A DNA stretch of 64,000 nt, from positions 114,409,111 to 114,473,110 of the forward strand of contig NC_060247.1 in the NCBI RefSeq assembly GCF_921293095.1, read 5' to 3'. The notes under the pieces were generated by a model. That model did no database searches. It was not told the origin of the DNA and was given only the letters and a program-made list of their open reading frames with translations. This stretch comes from Ischnura elegans (taxonomy: Eukaryota > Arthropoda > Insecta > Odonata > Coenagrionidae). Both the position numbers and the translations under genes were made by a program. This document shows, one piece after another, positions 47,816-60,187 of the stretch. How positions within the stretch are numbered: the stretch's first letter is position 1; each line of letters begins with the position of its first letter.

Positions 47816-49880
47816 TGTTCCTACTCGTGAACAGATTTATAAAAATTCACGAAAATCATATTTCGTATCTGTGATTACTTTTATCATTTTTGTTAGGCAA
47901 ATAAAAAATAGAAGTATTTCTAAGTGAATCTCATGACTTGGGCATACATTAGTCGTTAATTATGCCTTTTCAAAATTTTTTATTTCCATCACCTCTGTAG
48001 TGAGTGTGCGGTTTGTTCGATATTTTTCCCTACACTCGCTCTCCAGTAACAAATGCTCATTTATTCAAAAGATCTAATTGTTAAACTTAGTTTTTTGGTC
48101 AATTGCATATTTATATTTCAAGCAATAGCAAAATTTTGTGGCGTGTTCCCATTTGGAAACATGCTTGAAAACGCATTAAAAACATTTTTGTACGGGTTTT
48201 CTTTCATAACATCTCTTAATTAGTAGTAAAATAAATAAAGGATATGTAAAAAATACTAAAAAAAAAACAGTGGGTTATATCCCAATGATGCTTCTAAGCA
48301 GCATCAAAAATGTATTTTCAGCTCTATTTAGGAAATATCTAAACTACGCATTATTTTGTGGTGTAAATTTTAATGACGAAATATCGTATTTAGCCGCCGC
48401 GATGATTATGAATGAGTGCAAAATTTTCAAGTTTTCAAAATGAAAAATCGTGAAATTTGATTTCTCCCAGAAGCAGCTCTGGGTTAGAAAGGGTTAATAG
48501 CTCGATCAATCTAAGCCTCCAAAGCACAAATAGAAGAAGGTATTTATTTATACGATGATTAAACCAAAATTAAAATGATTTATTTTTCTCGAACCTCATT
48601 ATTCGGACGAGATTAGGGAATATTATTCACGCGGACCCAAATGACAGTTTTTGATACTCAAAATGCACCACTCTTTCAATCGATTTTTGCGTAATTTCCC
48701 ATCTAACATGCATGGAAGACGGCATTGTGCGGAGAACCCTAACGAGCATCGGCCTGGCTTGAACTCCAGTACATAGGTGGTGCTCGTATTCGAACCATAG
48801 ATAGTAAAAAACAAGGAGGTTGTAAATATCTGAAGGAGCTGTTTCCGAGTTTTCGAAGTGATCAAAGTTCCGCCGTCTTAGTTTGACAATTTTTTGACTC
48901 AGTCTGCAACTGTTATTTTGAGGTGGCGAAGGTTTGTTCTAAAAATGAATAAAATTTAAGTAAAAAATGATACCATAATCGTTAGTATTACGCCGGTGAT
49001 TGTCATAGGTTTTTTCTCTTCATTCGTGATACTTCTGTTAATGTATAAACTCTGTTTCTGCTAGCCACTTTAATGGTGGGGATAACCTTGAAAATATACT
49101 TTATTACTGCATTAGTTAATTTCCGTTGGCTATCATAAAATTCAATACCTGTATAAGTGCAGGTAAATGACTAGTTTACTCTCGTTAAATTCTATTTTCA
49201 GCTGAGCTGACTGTGGAACATAACCGTGGTGATTGATAGTAATTTTTCCCTGGGAAAACGAGTTATGACCGAATATTTCACCAAATAGTAAGCATTGACC
49301 CTTATGGGATTGTCAATGTTTTGGTCAATGTGGGCGTGGCTTGCCCTTCCCAAGCACTCCCATTCCGGCCACCCTTCGCTCCACGCTCGAATCCAGTGGT
49401 GCCCTCTCCAGATATTTACAACCCCCTTGGTCAAAATGAATCCGTTGCTATAGTTTCTTTCATCGACATAAATGCACCTTCCCGCAACACCCACTCGAAC
49501 TCGCTACGCCACAAGCCAATACTAGGCTATCATCAATGCAGAGTTCTCTTTTCTACCGTCTTTCCGCCATAATAAATTCTCTCCCGACTAATATTGATCC
49601 CTTTTCTAATTACATTAAAATTTGTACAGACTCGTCATCGTCTCATTTAATGAAAAATACCCAATTAACCAGATAATATTAAGGATGTGGCTACCTCATT
49701 GGGGAACAGTATCCCATTGTTTCGAGTTGTGCGACGGAAGCACTGGAAGTATTGAATCCACGAATAATACCAAAGAGAATCCTCAAGTCGGCCTCTAAAT
49801 TTATAGTAAATTTTACCGCGCTTTAAAATTAATTAACCTAAGTCGCCACTCGCGTCGCTGACGGACAAATTGATCCGATT
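47816..49880. other. Intronic sequence, nothing recognised
   Basis: AT-rich; no recognised feature. Confidence 0.4.
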
Positions 49881-49881
49881 T

Positions 49882-50045
49882 AAATAAATAAAAGATCGTA
49901 GCCCTTTTCCACAAAATTTTTTACTTTGCCGAAACGCGTTGTACGCAGTAAAATATTTTGTGGAGAAGTGCTACGATCTTTTATTTATTATAAAAAATAT
50001 GTCTAACTTCCACCAATTGAAGCCTGAACCTGTTGAACTTAAATT
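49882..50045 (+). repeat. Foldback repeat with GAAAC..GUA loop and uninterrupted flank
   Basis: Arms 49882-49925 and 49947-49990 (AAATAAATAAAAGATCGTAG / its complement) enclose GCCGAAACGCGTTGTACGC. After the right arm comes TCTAACTTCCACCAATTGAA, the intact form of the site interrupted at 57489. Confidence 0.7.
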
Positions 50046-51920
50046 GATCTGAGTTTCACGGAGAAATAAGTTATAATTAAGGGTATTAACCGAAATGTAT
50101 ACACATTTTGACATGATCTATGAAATTCATAACTTTTCAAAGCTATTCCTCGCAATTTTAAACATTATTCTGGAAAATACTGGAAAAAAAGTGGATCGCA
50201 TTGTATTTTCGCATCGCATTTTGAAAACAGATTAAAATGCGACCGAAACGTCAACAGAAATCAGGTTTCTATGGGATTGAATTGGGCCTCCTCCACGCAG
50301 TCCCCTCGATTGTATCGTCTCCAAGGGAAACAATGCAAGCGCGACCTTTTCTCGCGAATGACTCGAGTTTCGTTTGGCGCGTCTACCTGGCGGCGTCCGA
50401 ACGCCACCTCGCGTCCAAATGGGGCCAATTTACTCTCTAGGGGGAGCACACTGCATTGGATCGGCAGGATCGGAGTCGAGCTACGAGACATTTCTGGAAA
50501 TAGCTAAAGGGCACCCAGCATACAGAAGGTGCAGCATTTGCACTTTTTCGGCGGATTCTGAGCACACGGACGTCCTTTTGTCTTTGATCCCTAGATGCCA
50601 CTGTCCATCCGACTTCGGTTGACTTCGCCAAAACATTTCGGCTACTCTAGGAATTTAGGGGACCGAATCCAGCGCAGATGGAAACATTGTCGGGACGAGT
50701 ACACGCAACTGAGAGTCGGAGAGTATTTCCGAAAAGTTTACGAAATCCGTCGTATTCGCAGTACACCTTCTCAAGAAGAGTGCTGAGGGATTTCCATGAG
50801 TATCGGGTGAAATGGGGTAGTCGGAAGGTTTTGGCCACGAGAACATAGACGCGGGCAGACGCGCAGGCAGAGGGGGGCCTTAACGGGCTTCATCCCCTCT
50901 CTCCCCGAAAATGTTTTCCCATGCGGCGACTGCCCGCGACACATCGATCAGGAGACGACTAGCCTTGGAGCAAATATATTCTGAGCAAGAACTCTATACC
51001 ACGTTGTTTGGGCCCCAATGCAAAAAATGCTTATTTATTTCATGCAAGTCGGGTTGAATTTGAAGGGACAATCTTTTAAAGAATCTGTTCAGAATATTAT
51101 TTTATATTTATTTCTATGTTTTCCTTTAATTAAAATTGTATACAAACGGCAAGAATGCCCATTTAAAGAGCACTAATAACAACAGAAATGAAACAAAGCA
51201 GCTGATAAAATAACAAATCAAACAGTAGCAAAACAAACCGATACAGTGGCTAAATCCTTATAATAGGCAAATTGTTTGGGTATTTTCCATTAACTGAGAT
51301 GATTTCAAGTCAGTAAAAAAGTCACGGCAACAAAATTCCCACCACACCGCTGTGGCACAGCCATGTTCCACTCGCCCAACCAAAATGTTCTTCTATCTGA
51401 AGTTTTTCCCACACCTAAATAAAAATTTCCAGATATTTCTATAATTTCCAGCCTCGATTTTAATTTTCCAGACTTCTCTTACAGGTATTACGCCGGCAGA
51501 ACTGTAGCGAATGATGGGGATAAATCATCACCTACCAAAAACCCTTGAGATGGGCAGAAGCAGACTACTTTGGCAAGAGTGGAAGCGTGTATGATTCATA
51601 GGTCGCGAAGCACGTCAAAATTCCGGGCTTGAAGCATCTGGGGTGGTGCATATGGCACACGACGAACACGATGATTCTTCGCGGCGGCTTCTTGGGCCGG
51701 CTCTGAAGGATGGAAGGACATCCTGTTTCCGGCCACCCCAGCACCACGGGCCTCGCTCTCGTCCGCCCCCGGAGGAAGGCCTACCGAAGGGACGGATATA
51801 AAGGTGGGGCCGGCCGGCATGGCAGAGGGAGGCCAACTTCTCCAGAGCAACAGCTCTGATAGCTCGACGACAACCCTCACTTTAATATGTTTAATACGGA
51901 CCCAAGAAATCAATCACCAT
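50046..51920. other. Intronic sequence with GC-rich patches, nothing recognised
   Basis: GC-rich at 50230-50900 and 51620-51840, where overlapping frames stay open on both strands. None resembles a known protein. Confidence 0.35.
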
Positions 51921-51924
51921 AAGA

Positions 51925-52056
51925 AACAGGGTCCGGCGATACTTGGTGGAAATGTTTGATCTCCATGAGAATAAAGAACGAATGTTAAACTTGCCCACTA
52001 TTTTATTTAAATGAACGCCAACCCGGTTTCAACGAGTAGTGTCATTATCAAGGTAC
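51925..52056 (-). repeat. Hammerhead-like module with downstream tail
   Basis: Minus strand: CCTTGATAATGACAC, then GTTGAAACCGGGTTGG (AC..GU pairing, GUU triplet), ATTTAAATAAAATAG, and at the far end ATTTCCACCAAGTATCGCCGG. The order is the same as in the 31.2-kb copy. Confidence 0.5.
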
Positions 52057-52091
52057 AAATTGGCCTTCCTCAGTTCTATATATCCGTGGCT

Positions 52092-52322
52092 AAGTTCTAA
52101 CAACACGTATCTCAAAAATAGCAACTTTTCACGAGATAAAAAAACGATTTATCTTTTAAATAGTATATAATTTTAATTGAAATTAAAAACCAAAAATACA
52201 TAAAACTGAAAAAGAAGCATACATTTGCAAACAAAGAGTTGTTTTTTTGCTTGAATTTTATTTATTTTTAACAGTATTAACTCCGAACGGCCAAATTTTG
52301 AGATACATGTTGTTACAACTTT
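52092..52322. mobile_element. MITE (about 231 bp) with 28-bp imperfect TIRs
   Basis: The left end AAGTTCTAACAACACGTATC and the right end, read in reverse complement, AAGTTGTAACAACATGTATC continue into CTCAAAAAT / CTCAAAATT. The target duplication is unclear. Confidence 0.6.
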
Positions 52323-53239
52323 GCAATTCTCCCTTTCCCCTGCCTCCCTCACAAGCGATGGAATAAAGGATGGGATTTTCATCCCTGGAGCCATCGCGGA
52401 AGATGATCGCGTGAAACGATCATTTTTTCCGGTATCATTGGAACAATTGCTGGAGCTGCCATATAAAGGCATGGAAAAAATGATCGTGTGGTAAACGGCT
52501 AATGTGAATAGCAATATCATATGTCATGTCATCAACAAAAAACGGGAGAAATGCATCGTCTTCTCTTTGACTCGTTAAACTCCCTACGATTTCACAGAGC
52601 CAAAAAGACATTCGGTGGATAATTTATCCGGATATCGGAAATAGATCCTCTTTCCCTTTAGGTTTACATCCCCATATCACTCCATCGAAGATAGTCTTCC
52701 TCCGAGGTTCTGCTAGCTCTCCATCATCCGCGATTGCCACGCCCCCTTCCAGCCAACCCACTACCGTAATTGGGGGTTTTTCACGATGTTTGGAAAATAT
52801 ACTTCACGCCTGGGTTATAAGATACCCTTACGTAATTCACATTTCCAAATTGATTCGTTTGGATGCATGAAACCGAGAAGCACTGAAAAAATAAAGCTTG
52901 GTTGCAGGGGACAACTCACGAAAACGGTATTAGAATGAATGTAATTGCTGTAACGTAATCCAATGCATCGTCTTATAAGGTGGAAGCCATATTTTGATCC
53001 GATAGCATGAAATGGTGTAACGAGCAATGAAGAGCGCTTATCGTAAGCACGGAAATTATTTTTTTAACAGTTTTTTAATAAACTGTGTTGGCCCCATTGT
53101 TGCAAATAATGTAAGCAATTTTGATGCAACAGATATGAGGTAAATTATCATTCATTTCGATCTGCACCGCTTGTTACCACTGATATTCTGTTCGGGATGC
53201 AGGAAAAAAATAACGGTTTCATTTCATGGCCTTATGTAA

Positions 53240-53460
53240 CAAGTTTGGAGCATAGTAGCCTACTGGATGGAGCGATTGGCTGCTGATCGAAGGGTTCAGG
53301 GTTCATATTCCGGGTGAAATTTTCCGTCACCCAAAAACAAAATCCTCGAAGTGCGATGAGATCAAGGGAAACGAACTAGCCCCCTTACTCTAGATTTGTG
53401 AAAACCACACGGAACTTATTAAGTTTGGCGTGAGCTCTACCCTCACCTATCCACACCTAC
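53240..53460 (+). repeat. tRNA-derived SINE, family B
   Basis: A-box TAGCCTACTGG, B-box GGTTCATATTCC, and the 3' body with GAGCTCTACCCTCACCTATC shared with the copies at 36600 and 60930. Confidence 0.65.
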
Positions 53461-53909
53461 CTTCGGGTTGAATCGCTGACAAAATTCCTCCAAACCATAT
53501 GTTATCGTTTGGCCCTCGAATCATCCCACCGCTTCTCTTGTCAATGACAAAGATAGAATACCGCCAATGCCGCCGACACCGCCTTCCTCCAAGTGCTTGC
53601 GGCCAGGGCACCTCTTTGGCTGCCCGTGAGTGAGGGTCCCTTGCCTCAAAACGGGTGGCCCGCGCGCAATTTTGGATGCAGATATCTCGGCTCACAGGGC
53701 TTAAGGACATGGGAAATTTTGCAAATGTTCTTTTATTATGGATCACTACCATCCTACCAAATTTGAACGAAATCAGCCGAAGACACTTCGGGAATGTTCC
53801 TTATGAGTGAGTGATATCACCAATTAGAAGAGGCTCCCACATACTGTAGAAGTGACATCTAATCGCTGAAAACTTAACGAAAGCATAAAATTTCGACATG
53901 ACCTCCCTT

Positions 53910-54477
53910 AGTGATGGAAAATTCGACTGAAATTCGTGTTTTAAATACCAAAGATCGAGGGAATCGAAATTTGGTGGGAACTTCGAGTTTCGATTAAAAC
54001 TCGATTTTTCGACTTTGATCTGGACCTTATTCTGGATTTCTTAGCAGCGTCCCTACCGGTCTATGATGACATCATCCGTCTAATTTGTAAGCCTGATAAA
54101 ATTGGAAAACACGCCTTCGATCATCAAGAAGGCATCCCAATCAGTATATCTATTTCTGGCAAAATTTGCTGAAGACAAATGGTTTCGAGCGGCGATTCCA
54201 AAACTTGCATTTGTAAATTTTTGCTGCTTATCATTCACGCATGTACTTTTTAGTATCTAAATTTCTTGGAAATGTTTTCTACATCTCAAAAATGTTTATT
54301 ATAAGTGTTTTTACAATTTATAATAAACCTTTTTCGTACAAACTGTGTACAAAAAAGAACCATCGATTTTGTTCGATTACATAATCGATATTTCGGTTCA
54401 AATTTCGATTTTTGTAGAAAAGTCGAGCCTTTCATTTCGATTAAAAATCGATTTTGACCGACATTTTCCCATCACTG
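53910..54477. mobile_element. hAT-like non-autonomous element (568 bp), AATCGATTTT-rich
   Basis: Ends TAGTGATGGAAAAT and ATTTTCCCATCACTG. Subterminal repeats of TCGATTTTT / AAAATCGA type are spread through both ends. The 8-bp flanks match poorly, so the copy is old or the borders are slightly off. Confidence 0.6.
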
Positions 54478-55089
54478 TTTCCCCCTCCAACCTCCGAATA
54501 AAATTTATGACTGCGAGCCTGCCGTCATAAAACCCATTCGCAAGGAAATTGAAACGCAAGAAAATTGGAGACGTATCAAGATGCTCGCAGCGATGGATGG
54601 CATGTAGAGGGAAGGGCTCGCCATAACTGGATGGACAGGAAAAACGCCACAGCATCTGCAGATGAAGGACGATTGACTGTAGAGTGATCGGAGCAGAGAC
54701 GTGTATGAATCCGATCGGTCGTTGGTGGGCCGAGAGGGGGCGGGGTTGGGTAGGGGTCACGGCCCATCGCCGAACCGTTTGATTAATACTGAATCACACT
54801 CGATCTAGTCCAAGACACAGGCCGAATTCCAATTCAATTAGGGGTGCATCAGGCGTATTTAAACGACCCCATTTTCCGAAAATGTCGTCACGATTTTCGA
54901 CTCTTGGCGTGCTTCATGGCCAAAACAAGATTAGTTAGGTTACTACAGCTTTAAGGCATGTTAACACGATGTCACCACCCGCGCAAGTACGTGCGGAAAT
55001 TCATTCACAATCAATTTATCATTCAATTTTTCTACCGATTATGGAAGGTTAGATGGAATTTTTAAGAAGTATTCTGGTAGCATTCCCTC

Positions 55090-55570
55090 CTTTCATGGAC
55101 TGCCCTTTTCAATTCACATTAAGGCCTACTCCCTTTCATCCTATCTAAAAAGCCTATTCTATTCTTTCCTCTCCCTCGTTTACCCAATATTTACAGCGTT
55201 TTCAACATCCCATCCCCGCTCAGTACTCGCTCCTTCCACACCTTCCGTCTCCTCCGTATATCACCTAAAAGCTGCATCTCCTAACCCACCATATCCAGCA
55301 CATCATCGTTCCTCCTCGTTTCCGTCTACTTCATCTGCTCCATAGTTCTACACACCAGCATCTCGAACACCCCACCCATAGTCTTCTCTCGTCCTCCTTC
55401 GTTCATGTCCACGTTTCCGCGACGTAACGCGCTACAATTCACATAATACTCCTTTTCCTTTTCTTTAAACCCTTTCTTTCCTAACCTTCTCTTTAAACCC
55501 TTACATAACGATCCTCTCATAAGCTCCTTCGTGTTCTTAAACGCCTCCTTTGCTAACGCGATTCTCATAC
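55090..55570 (-). pseudogene. Decayed non-LTR reverse transcriptase
   Basis: The minus-strand frame MRIALAKEAFKNTKELMRGS continues LCKGLKRRLGKKG, matching the RI..AK.AF.....L..G.L...L..R..K block upstream of the ESWT motif in insect endonuclease/RT elements. Degraded thereafter. Confidence 0.55.
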
Positions 55571-55908
55571 CCGGAAAATCTCGTCAAAATGCAGACTACA
55601 GGAAGATAAGAGCGATGCTTGGGTGATTGACGTTCACCAAATCACAGTGGCACGAAGGTAATCCGTCCACGTACAGAATTTCTGCACGCACATTTTAGAC
55701 TTGGTACCAGCGCTGTAGCTCGACATCGCGTGAAGGTGCGGTGCTTCCCAGAAAACGGGAGACAAACAGTGGCAAGCCAAACTTAATTCCTGCCTCCCCA
55801 CTGCAGTGATTCTTCTTCGTAAAACTCTAGCAAAGGAGAGAAAGTCACTTGCATGACAGAATTAATTCCATGTCTGCCTCAAAACCCTTGTGACCATCTC
55901 TCGCAACT

Positions 55909-55968
55909 GACCCATGATTCTCGTGACTGGACCATGATTTACATGAATGGGCCATGATTTACATGACT
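55909..55968 (+). repeat. 20-bp minisatellite, three units
   Basis: Units at 55909, 55929 and 55949, consensus GGACCATGATTTACATGAAT with few changes. Confidence 0.8.
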
Positions 55969-55969
55969 T

Positions 55970-57259
55970 GGCCGTGGGAAGCAACAACCGGTAGCCCAGT
56001 AGGGTCGACCTGGGAGCAGAGCCCGCTGGTGGGCTATGCTTCTCCAATTATTTAAGACTCTTATGCTTGCTTGGTGAGTGCGATAGCTTCCAAATTATCT
56101 ATCTAAGTTTTTGGTTCAAAGTTCTAAAAAAAATACGCCAAAAAATTTCAAAATCCTTTTACGCCACAAACAATAAATTAATAAGTCACCTATGGGACTC
56201 GAACGAACCTCCTCTAAATCCCAAACACCGATACCCTAAATATGCCCTTGGCCCTAACCATATCCCAAAACGTTACGTGCCATGATTCTATGAATTATAA
56301 AAAGAGGATATTTTTTAGTAATGTGAAACAAATTTTACGCAAAGTACCCACTGGACAGCCATTTGGCAGCGAACTGTGGTAAAATAACATCAAAAGCGAA
56401 CATTACTTCGACTTGGTTGGAGCTACTGATGATTGATCACCCCCTGCCAAACACTCTAGCGATGGCTCGCAGAATATAATGTTGATACATAAGAGTTAGG
56501 GCTGTCTTCAATTTGTCTCCGAACGGATTAAGGCTGATAATAGCTGGAGATGGATCGAGTGATTTTTCGAAAAAAGGAAAAGCAGGCGTCCCTTTATTTT
56601 TAAACTCCATCACAGTCGAACACGGTTAACAAGACTTGGTGGTTGAGCTCTTTGTGCAGTTCATTTGCGTAAAGTTGACCGATGACGTAGCGGAAGAGGG
56701 GAAAAAGCGGAGGAAAGGGGTAACTTTGGAGGGGAATCCTTAGCATCATGGGAAACCTTCGTACATGGCTCTCCTCTCACAAACAGCATAGCGCAGCATT
56801 CTCTATTTTACACGCTCTTTCTTAATTTGCTTCGTCGGTTAGTCTTTTTCATCGATGGAATCTTGAATTGATTTTTAACTCACTCCCCAACGTCGGATCA
56901 GCTAAAAATATTGCACTCGCTTCTGATGAAAATACAATATTCAATAGCCAGACATTAGAAATTCCGCTCCATTGTGCTCTAATTAATTAACTACATTTGC
57001 AAATGGAAAAATAGGTTTAAAAATTCTAAATAGATGGCATCAGTTATGTTTCTTGGGGAGGAGGGGGGAAGGAAATTCTTTGACACATCTGGTTTAATGA
57101 ATTATATGATTCACAACAGAAAAAGTAGAAGATAAAAGTAAAAAAATATATACACGATTTTTCCAAGAACAGTATTAAATAAGCTTTTCATAACTCGAAG
57201 AACTAAGCGTGGGTGCTGATTATTTTTAAAACTTAATATTGCGTACCAATCCTTACCCA
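55970..57259. other. Intronic sequence, nothing recognised
   Basis: No recognised features. Confidence 0.4.
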
Positions 57260-57267
57260 TCTATCAC

Positions 57268-58699
57268 CATGGATGGCAACAGAAACTAAACGAAAGTCAA
57301 AACCCGTAAATTTTCAATACCTTCGTTCCCTGAAGCGAAATGTAGAAACGAAACGAAAACGCCAGGGAGGGAAGTAAACTCAGGGTCGAAACGAAATCGG
57401 AGTCAAAACTACTTCGGGTCAAAACTAAACTAAAATAAATAAAGATCGTAGCACTTTTATTTATTTAAATATGTCTAACTTCCACCAATAGGGTAGTTTC
57501 CCTCATCAAAGAAAACGAAAGGCATTGATTGCGATTCGTTACCCACCATTAGTATATTCATAATATACAAATTATTTGGTTTTGGAAATACCGGTTTAGA
57601 CGAATGGCAATGGTCCATTCTTATCCTCATTTGAAAAGGGCCACATTGGCGCCCATGCGATGCCACTCCACGTGACGTCACAGGGACCTAGTTTCTATAC
57701 GAGAAGATAGGAGTTATGCATCGTCTGAGGTTACCAATGCATGCATGAGGCGCAGAGCTCAGGGAAACATGTCTTAATAATCACTTATTAAAACTGGCGA
57801 AGGTCGGAAAGTTTTCTTCATTTGATAAGGTATTAATAATCCTTATTTAAGCCAAGCGCTACCAGCCAGCAGGGTACTCAGCTACCCGCTAGCAGCCTGC
57901 GTCGTATCAGCGCTCAACTCGCCTCAAGGTCACCTCACAGGGCGGCAGCGAGAACGAGAAATACGTCACACGGAGACATTTCCCGGCATTCATACTTACG
58001 CGTCGCGTTTTCGCGCGCTTGAAATTTTTCACTTTCCTTTTAATCGCGAAAAATAGATATCGTCATGTAAAAATCTAAAAGCGTGAAATACGTACTCCAG
58101 GAGTAATAATCTTTCGATTTAGGCAATAAAAAAATAATAGGAAACCACCCTATTGAAGCCTGAATCTGTTGAACTTAGACTAAACTAAAACTCTGGGACG
58201 AAACGAAACGTAGATAATGTTTCGCACCGGAGAGACCACGTGCTTCACCTTCGAACGGTTTAGTTTCGACCACGGTCTTAGAATATGAGACCCACACCCC
58301 GAGTACGAAGTATGGGCGAATGAAGTAGATGTTTGGCCTACCGCCATTAGGTGCAAGGGGCATTCACATTTTCAACACTAACAGAAGAACGGTGAACACA
58401 AACTGGCCATTCGATTTTAAAACTCAATGTTTTAACCTCTCCACACGTATGTCAAACGTAATGGGTCGAAACTATTCTCTCTCATCCCCTCCACTCAAGT
58501 TTTGGGATCGCCACTTAACTCTGAGAAGCGGAGTTTAGTTTAATTTAGATTCGTTCCCGGGGGTAAAGTTTCGTCCCGGGTCGAAACTAAACTCCTTGGT
58601 GATTTAAATGTCGTGCGGGAACTAAACTAAACCTAGGCCTCGTGTTTTCGTTTCCCTTCGGATCGAAACGAAACATTTTCTTTTCACTTGCCATCCTTG
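57268..58699. mobile_element. hAT-like element with AAACTAAAC / CGAAACGAAAC subterminal repeats, outer shell of nest
   Basis: Flanks TCTATCAC / CCTATCAC (7 of 8). Ends CATGGATGGCAAC and TTGCCATCCTTG. The interior is full of CGAAACGAAAC and AAACTAAACTAAA motifs. It is interrupted by a foldback-family repeat (57434-57488 and 58153-58185), itself interrupted by the 664-bp element at 57489. Confidence 0.65.
57489..58152 (+). mobile_element. TAGGGTGGTTTCC-family element, copy 1 (664 bp)
   Basis: TIRs TAGGGTAGTTTCC and GGAAACCACCCTA. It interrupts CTTCCACCAA / TTGAAGCCTGAA, which is uninterrupted at about 50010-50030. Contains GTACTCCAGGAGTAATAAT near one end. Confidence 0.8.
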
Positions 58700-58752
58700 C
58701 CTATCACGTTCTTCTACACTCATTTCAAATAAACCTTATCACTACCCACCAG

Positions 58753-59010
58753 CAGTAGCGATTACAGAAAAAACTCAAAGGGGAGGGGGCGCAAAATATG
58801 TCTTGAATTGTCTTTACTTTTATCGTAATAAAAAATGATCAAGTCACAGGCAGAGTTACAGAAAATTTTATCTAAAGTGATTATATACGTGTAAAAGACA
58901 ATGCCATCTTACGATATAAAAAAGTTACAAGTTGTGGTTTTGCAAATTTCGGCAATACGGGCGGACCCGCAAGGGGGGTCCCCCTGCGCCCTGATCTGCA
59001 TCCGCCACTG
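58753..59010. mobile_element. hAT-type MITE (258 bp)
   Basis: Ends CAGTAGCGATTACAG and ATCTGCATCCGCCACTG, inverted and imperfect. The flanks CCCACCAG / CCCACATA share five bases. Confidence 0.6.
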
Positions 59011-59279
59011 CCCACATATGAGGGGATAGATCCCTCCCCGCCCCCAAAAGCCTCAGAGAAATGAAAAATTATTTAAGACTATCGTCTAATTTTGAAATGT
59101 AACAACTGCATCTGCTCAAAGTTAAACTTTTAGTGTCAAAATGATGTAAAATGTATGTCCTTTCATGTCATTTTTCATAAAATTTTACCGGAACCCCCAC
59201 TGCCTGGGGGGGGGGGGGGTCGCCACCCCAGGCCATCCCATCACCCCCCCACCGAAGCATATTCCTAGTTATGCCATTG
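59011..59279 (-). mobile_element. hAT-type MITE, reverse relative of 2388 element
   Basis: Reverse complement of the 2388-2671 layout: GAGGGGATAGATCCC, AAGCCTCAGAGAAAT, G-run, GGCCATCCCATC, ending TAGTTATGCCATTG. The left TIR is missing, so it directly abuts the 58753 element. Confidence 0.65.
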
Positions 59280-60179
59280 CCACCCATGCATTAATGCTTA
59301 CCCAAGTGATGAAAAGCTTATTTTTTTCGTTTCAATGCGTTTCATAATGTTTTTGGAGAAAGCGTTTAATTTATTTTTTTCCACTTTTTTCAAAGATGAA
59401 CTAGGCCCATCTCCGTATTACCCTACCGAGTGTCAGCCCACTTTTTGCGAATGATCCGTAATAGTTAAGGCGTAGTTTATGGAATCCATCAAAATATTTT
59501 GTCAAGTACAAAACTTACATACGAACAGAGAACAGAAACATGCTTTTAAAAGCTGTGGTGACAATAACAGCACACCAGGATGGAAATAAGATGCGAGAGA
59601 AGATAAACTTTCCAAGATAAGCCGCTCGGGTACGAGACATTAGACAGACGAAATGCGACACCCGAGAGAAGGCGATAGCCGGGATGCGGGCAAGAAAGAG
59701 GAGGGTGGGTGAACGCAGACGAACGCCAGGGGGAGAAACCAGGATTAGCTCTAACAATACAGCAACAGTTGCAATCAAGGGCGGACAATATAGTCCGATT
59801 TAGAAGGAAGAGGTCACTGAATTTTGGTCACCAAAACCTCACTTTACTCACTGAGGATCGGTTTTATAATGTCTGCTCAACCATAAGCTGATACAGCCTT
59901 CCACTTTTACTAGCGGCGCGCCGCGGCGGTTGAAAGTTATGGTTAGCTTCTGTATGGAGGCATTGTTACACGATACATAAGCACGCACGAGTAAATATTT
60001 GATTGCATTAATGATTTTGGTGGACTGGAACGGACCATGTACGAATTCATGAACCAAATTCGAACAGGTTCTATTTTCTGTGCATGGGTTCACACGTTGG
60101 GAATATACACGGGGCAGTAGGAGATCATTCTCGCTATCATAAGTAGATATTGACGCTAATACATATGTGTTAATGTACG
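59280..60179. other. Intronic sequence, nothing recognised
   Basis: No recognised features. Confidence 0.4.
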
Positions 60180-60187
60180 AGTATAGC

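Noticed and set aside
50237..50846. Overlapping frames on both strands in a GC-rich patch
   Set aside because: All frames are open because of base composition; no family match and no consistent codon signal.
53447..53752. 101-codon minus-strand frame in GC-rich DNA
   Set aside because: No recognised domain. It overlaps the end of a SINE and is probably repeat-derived.
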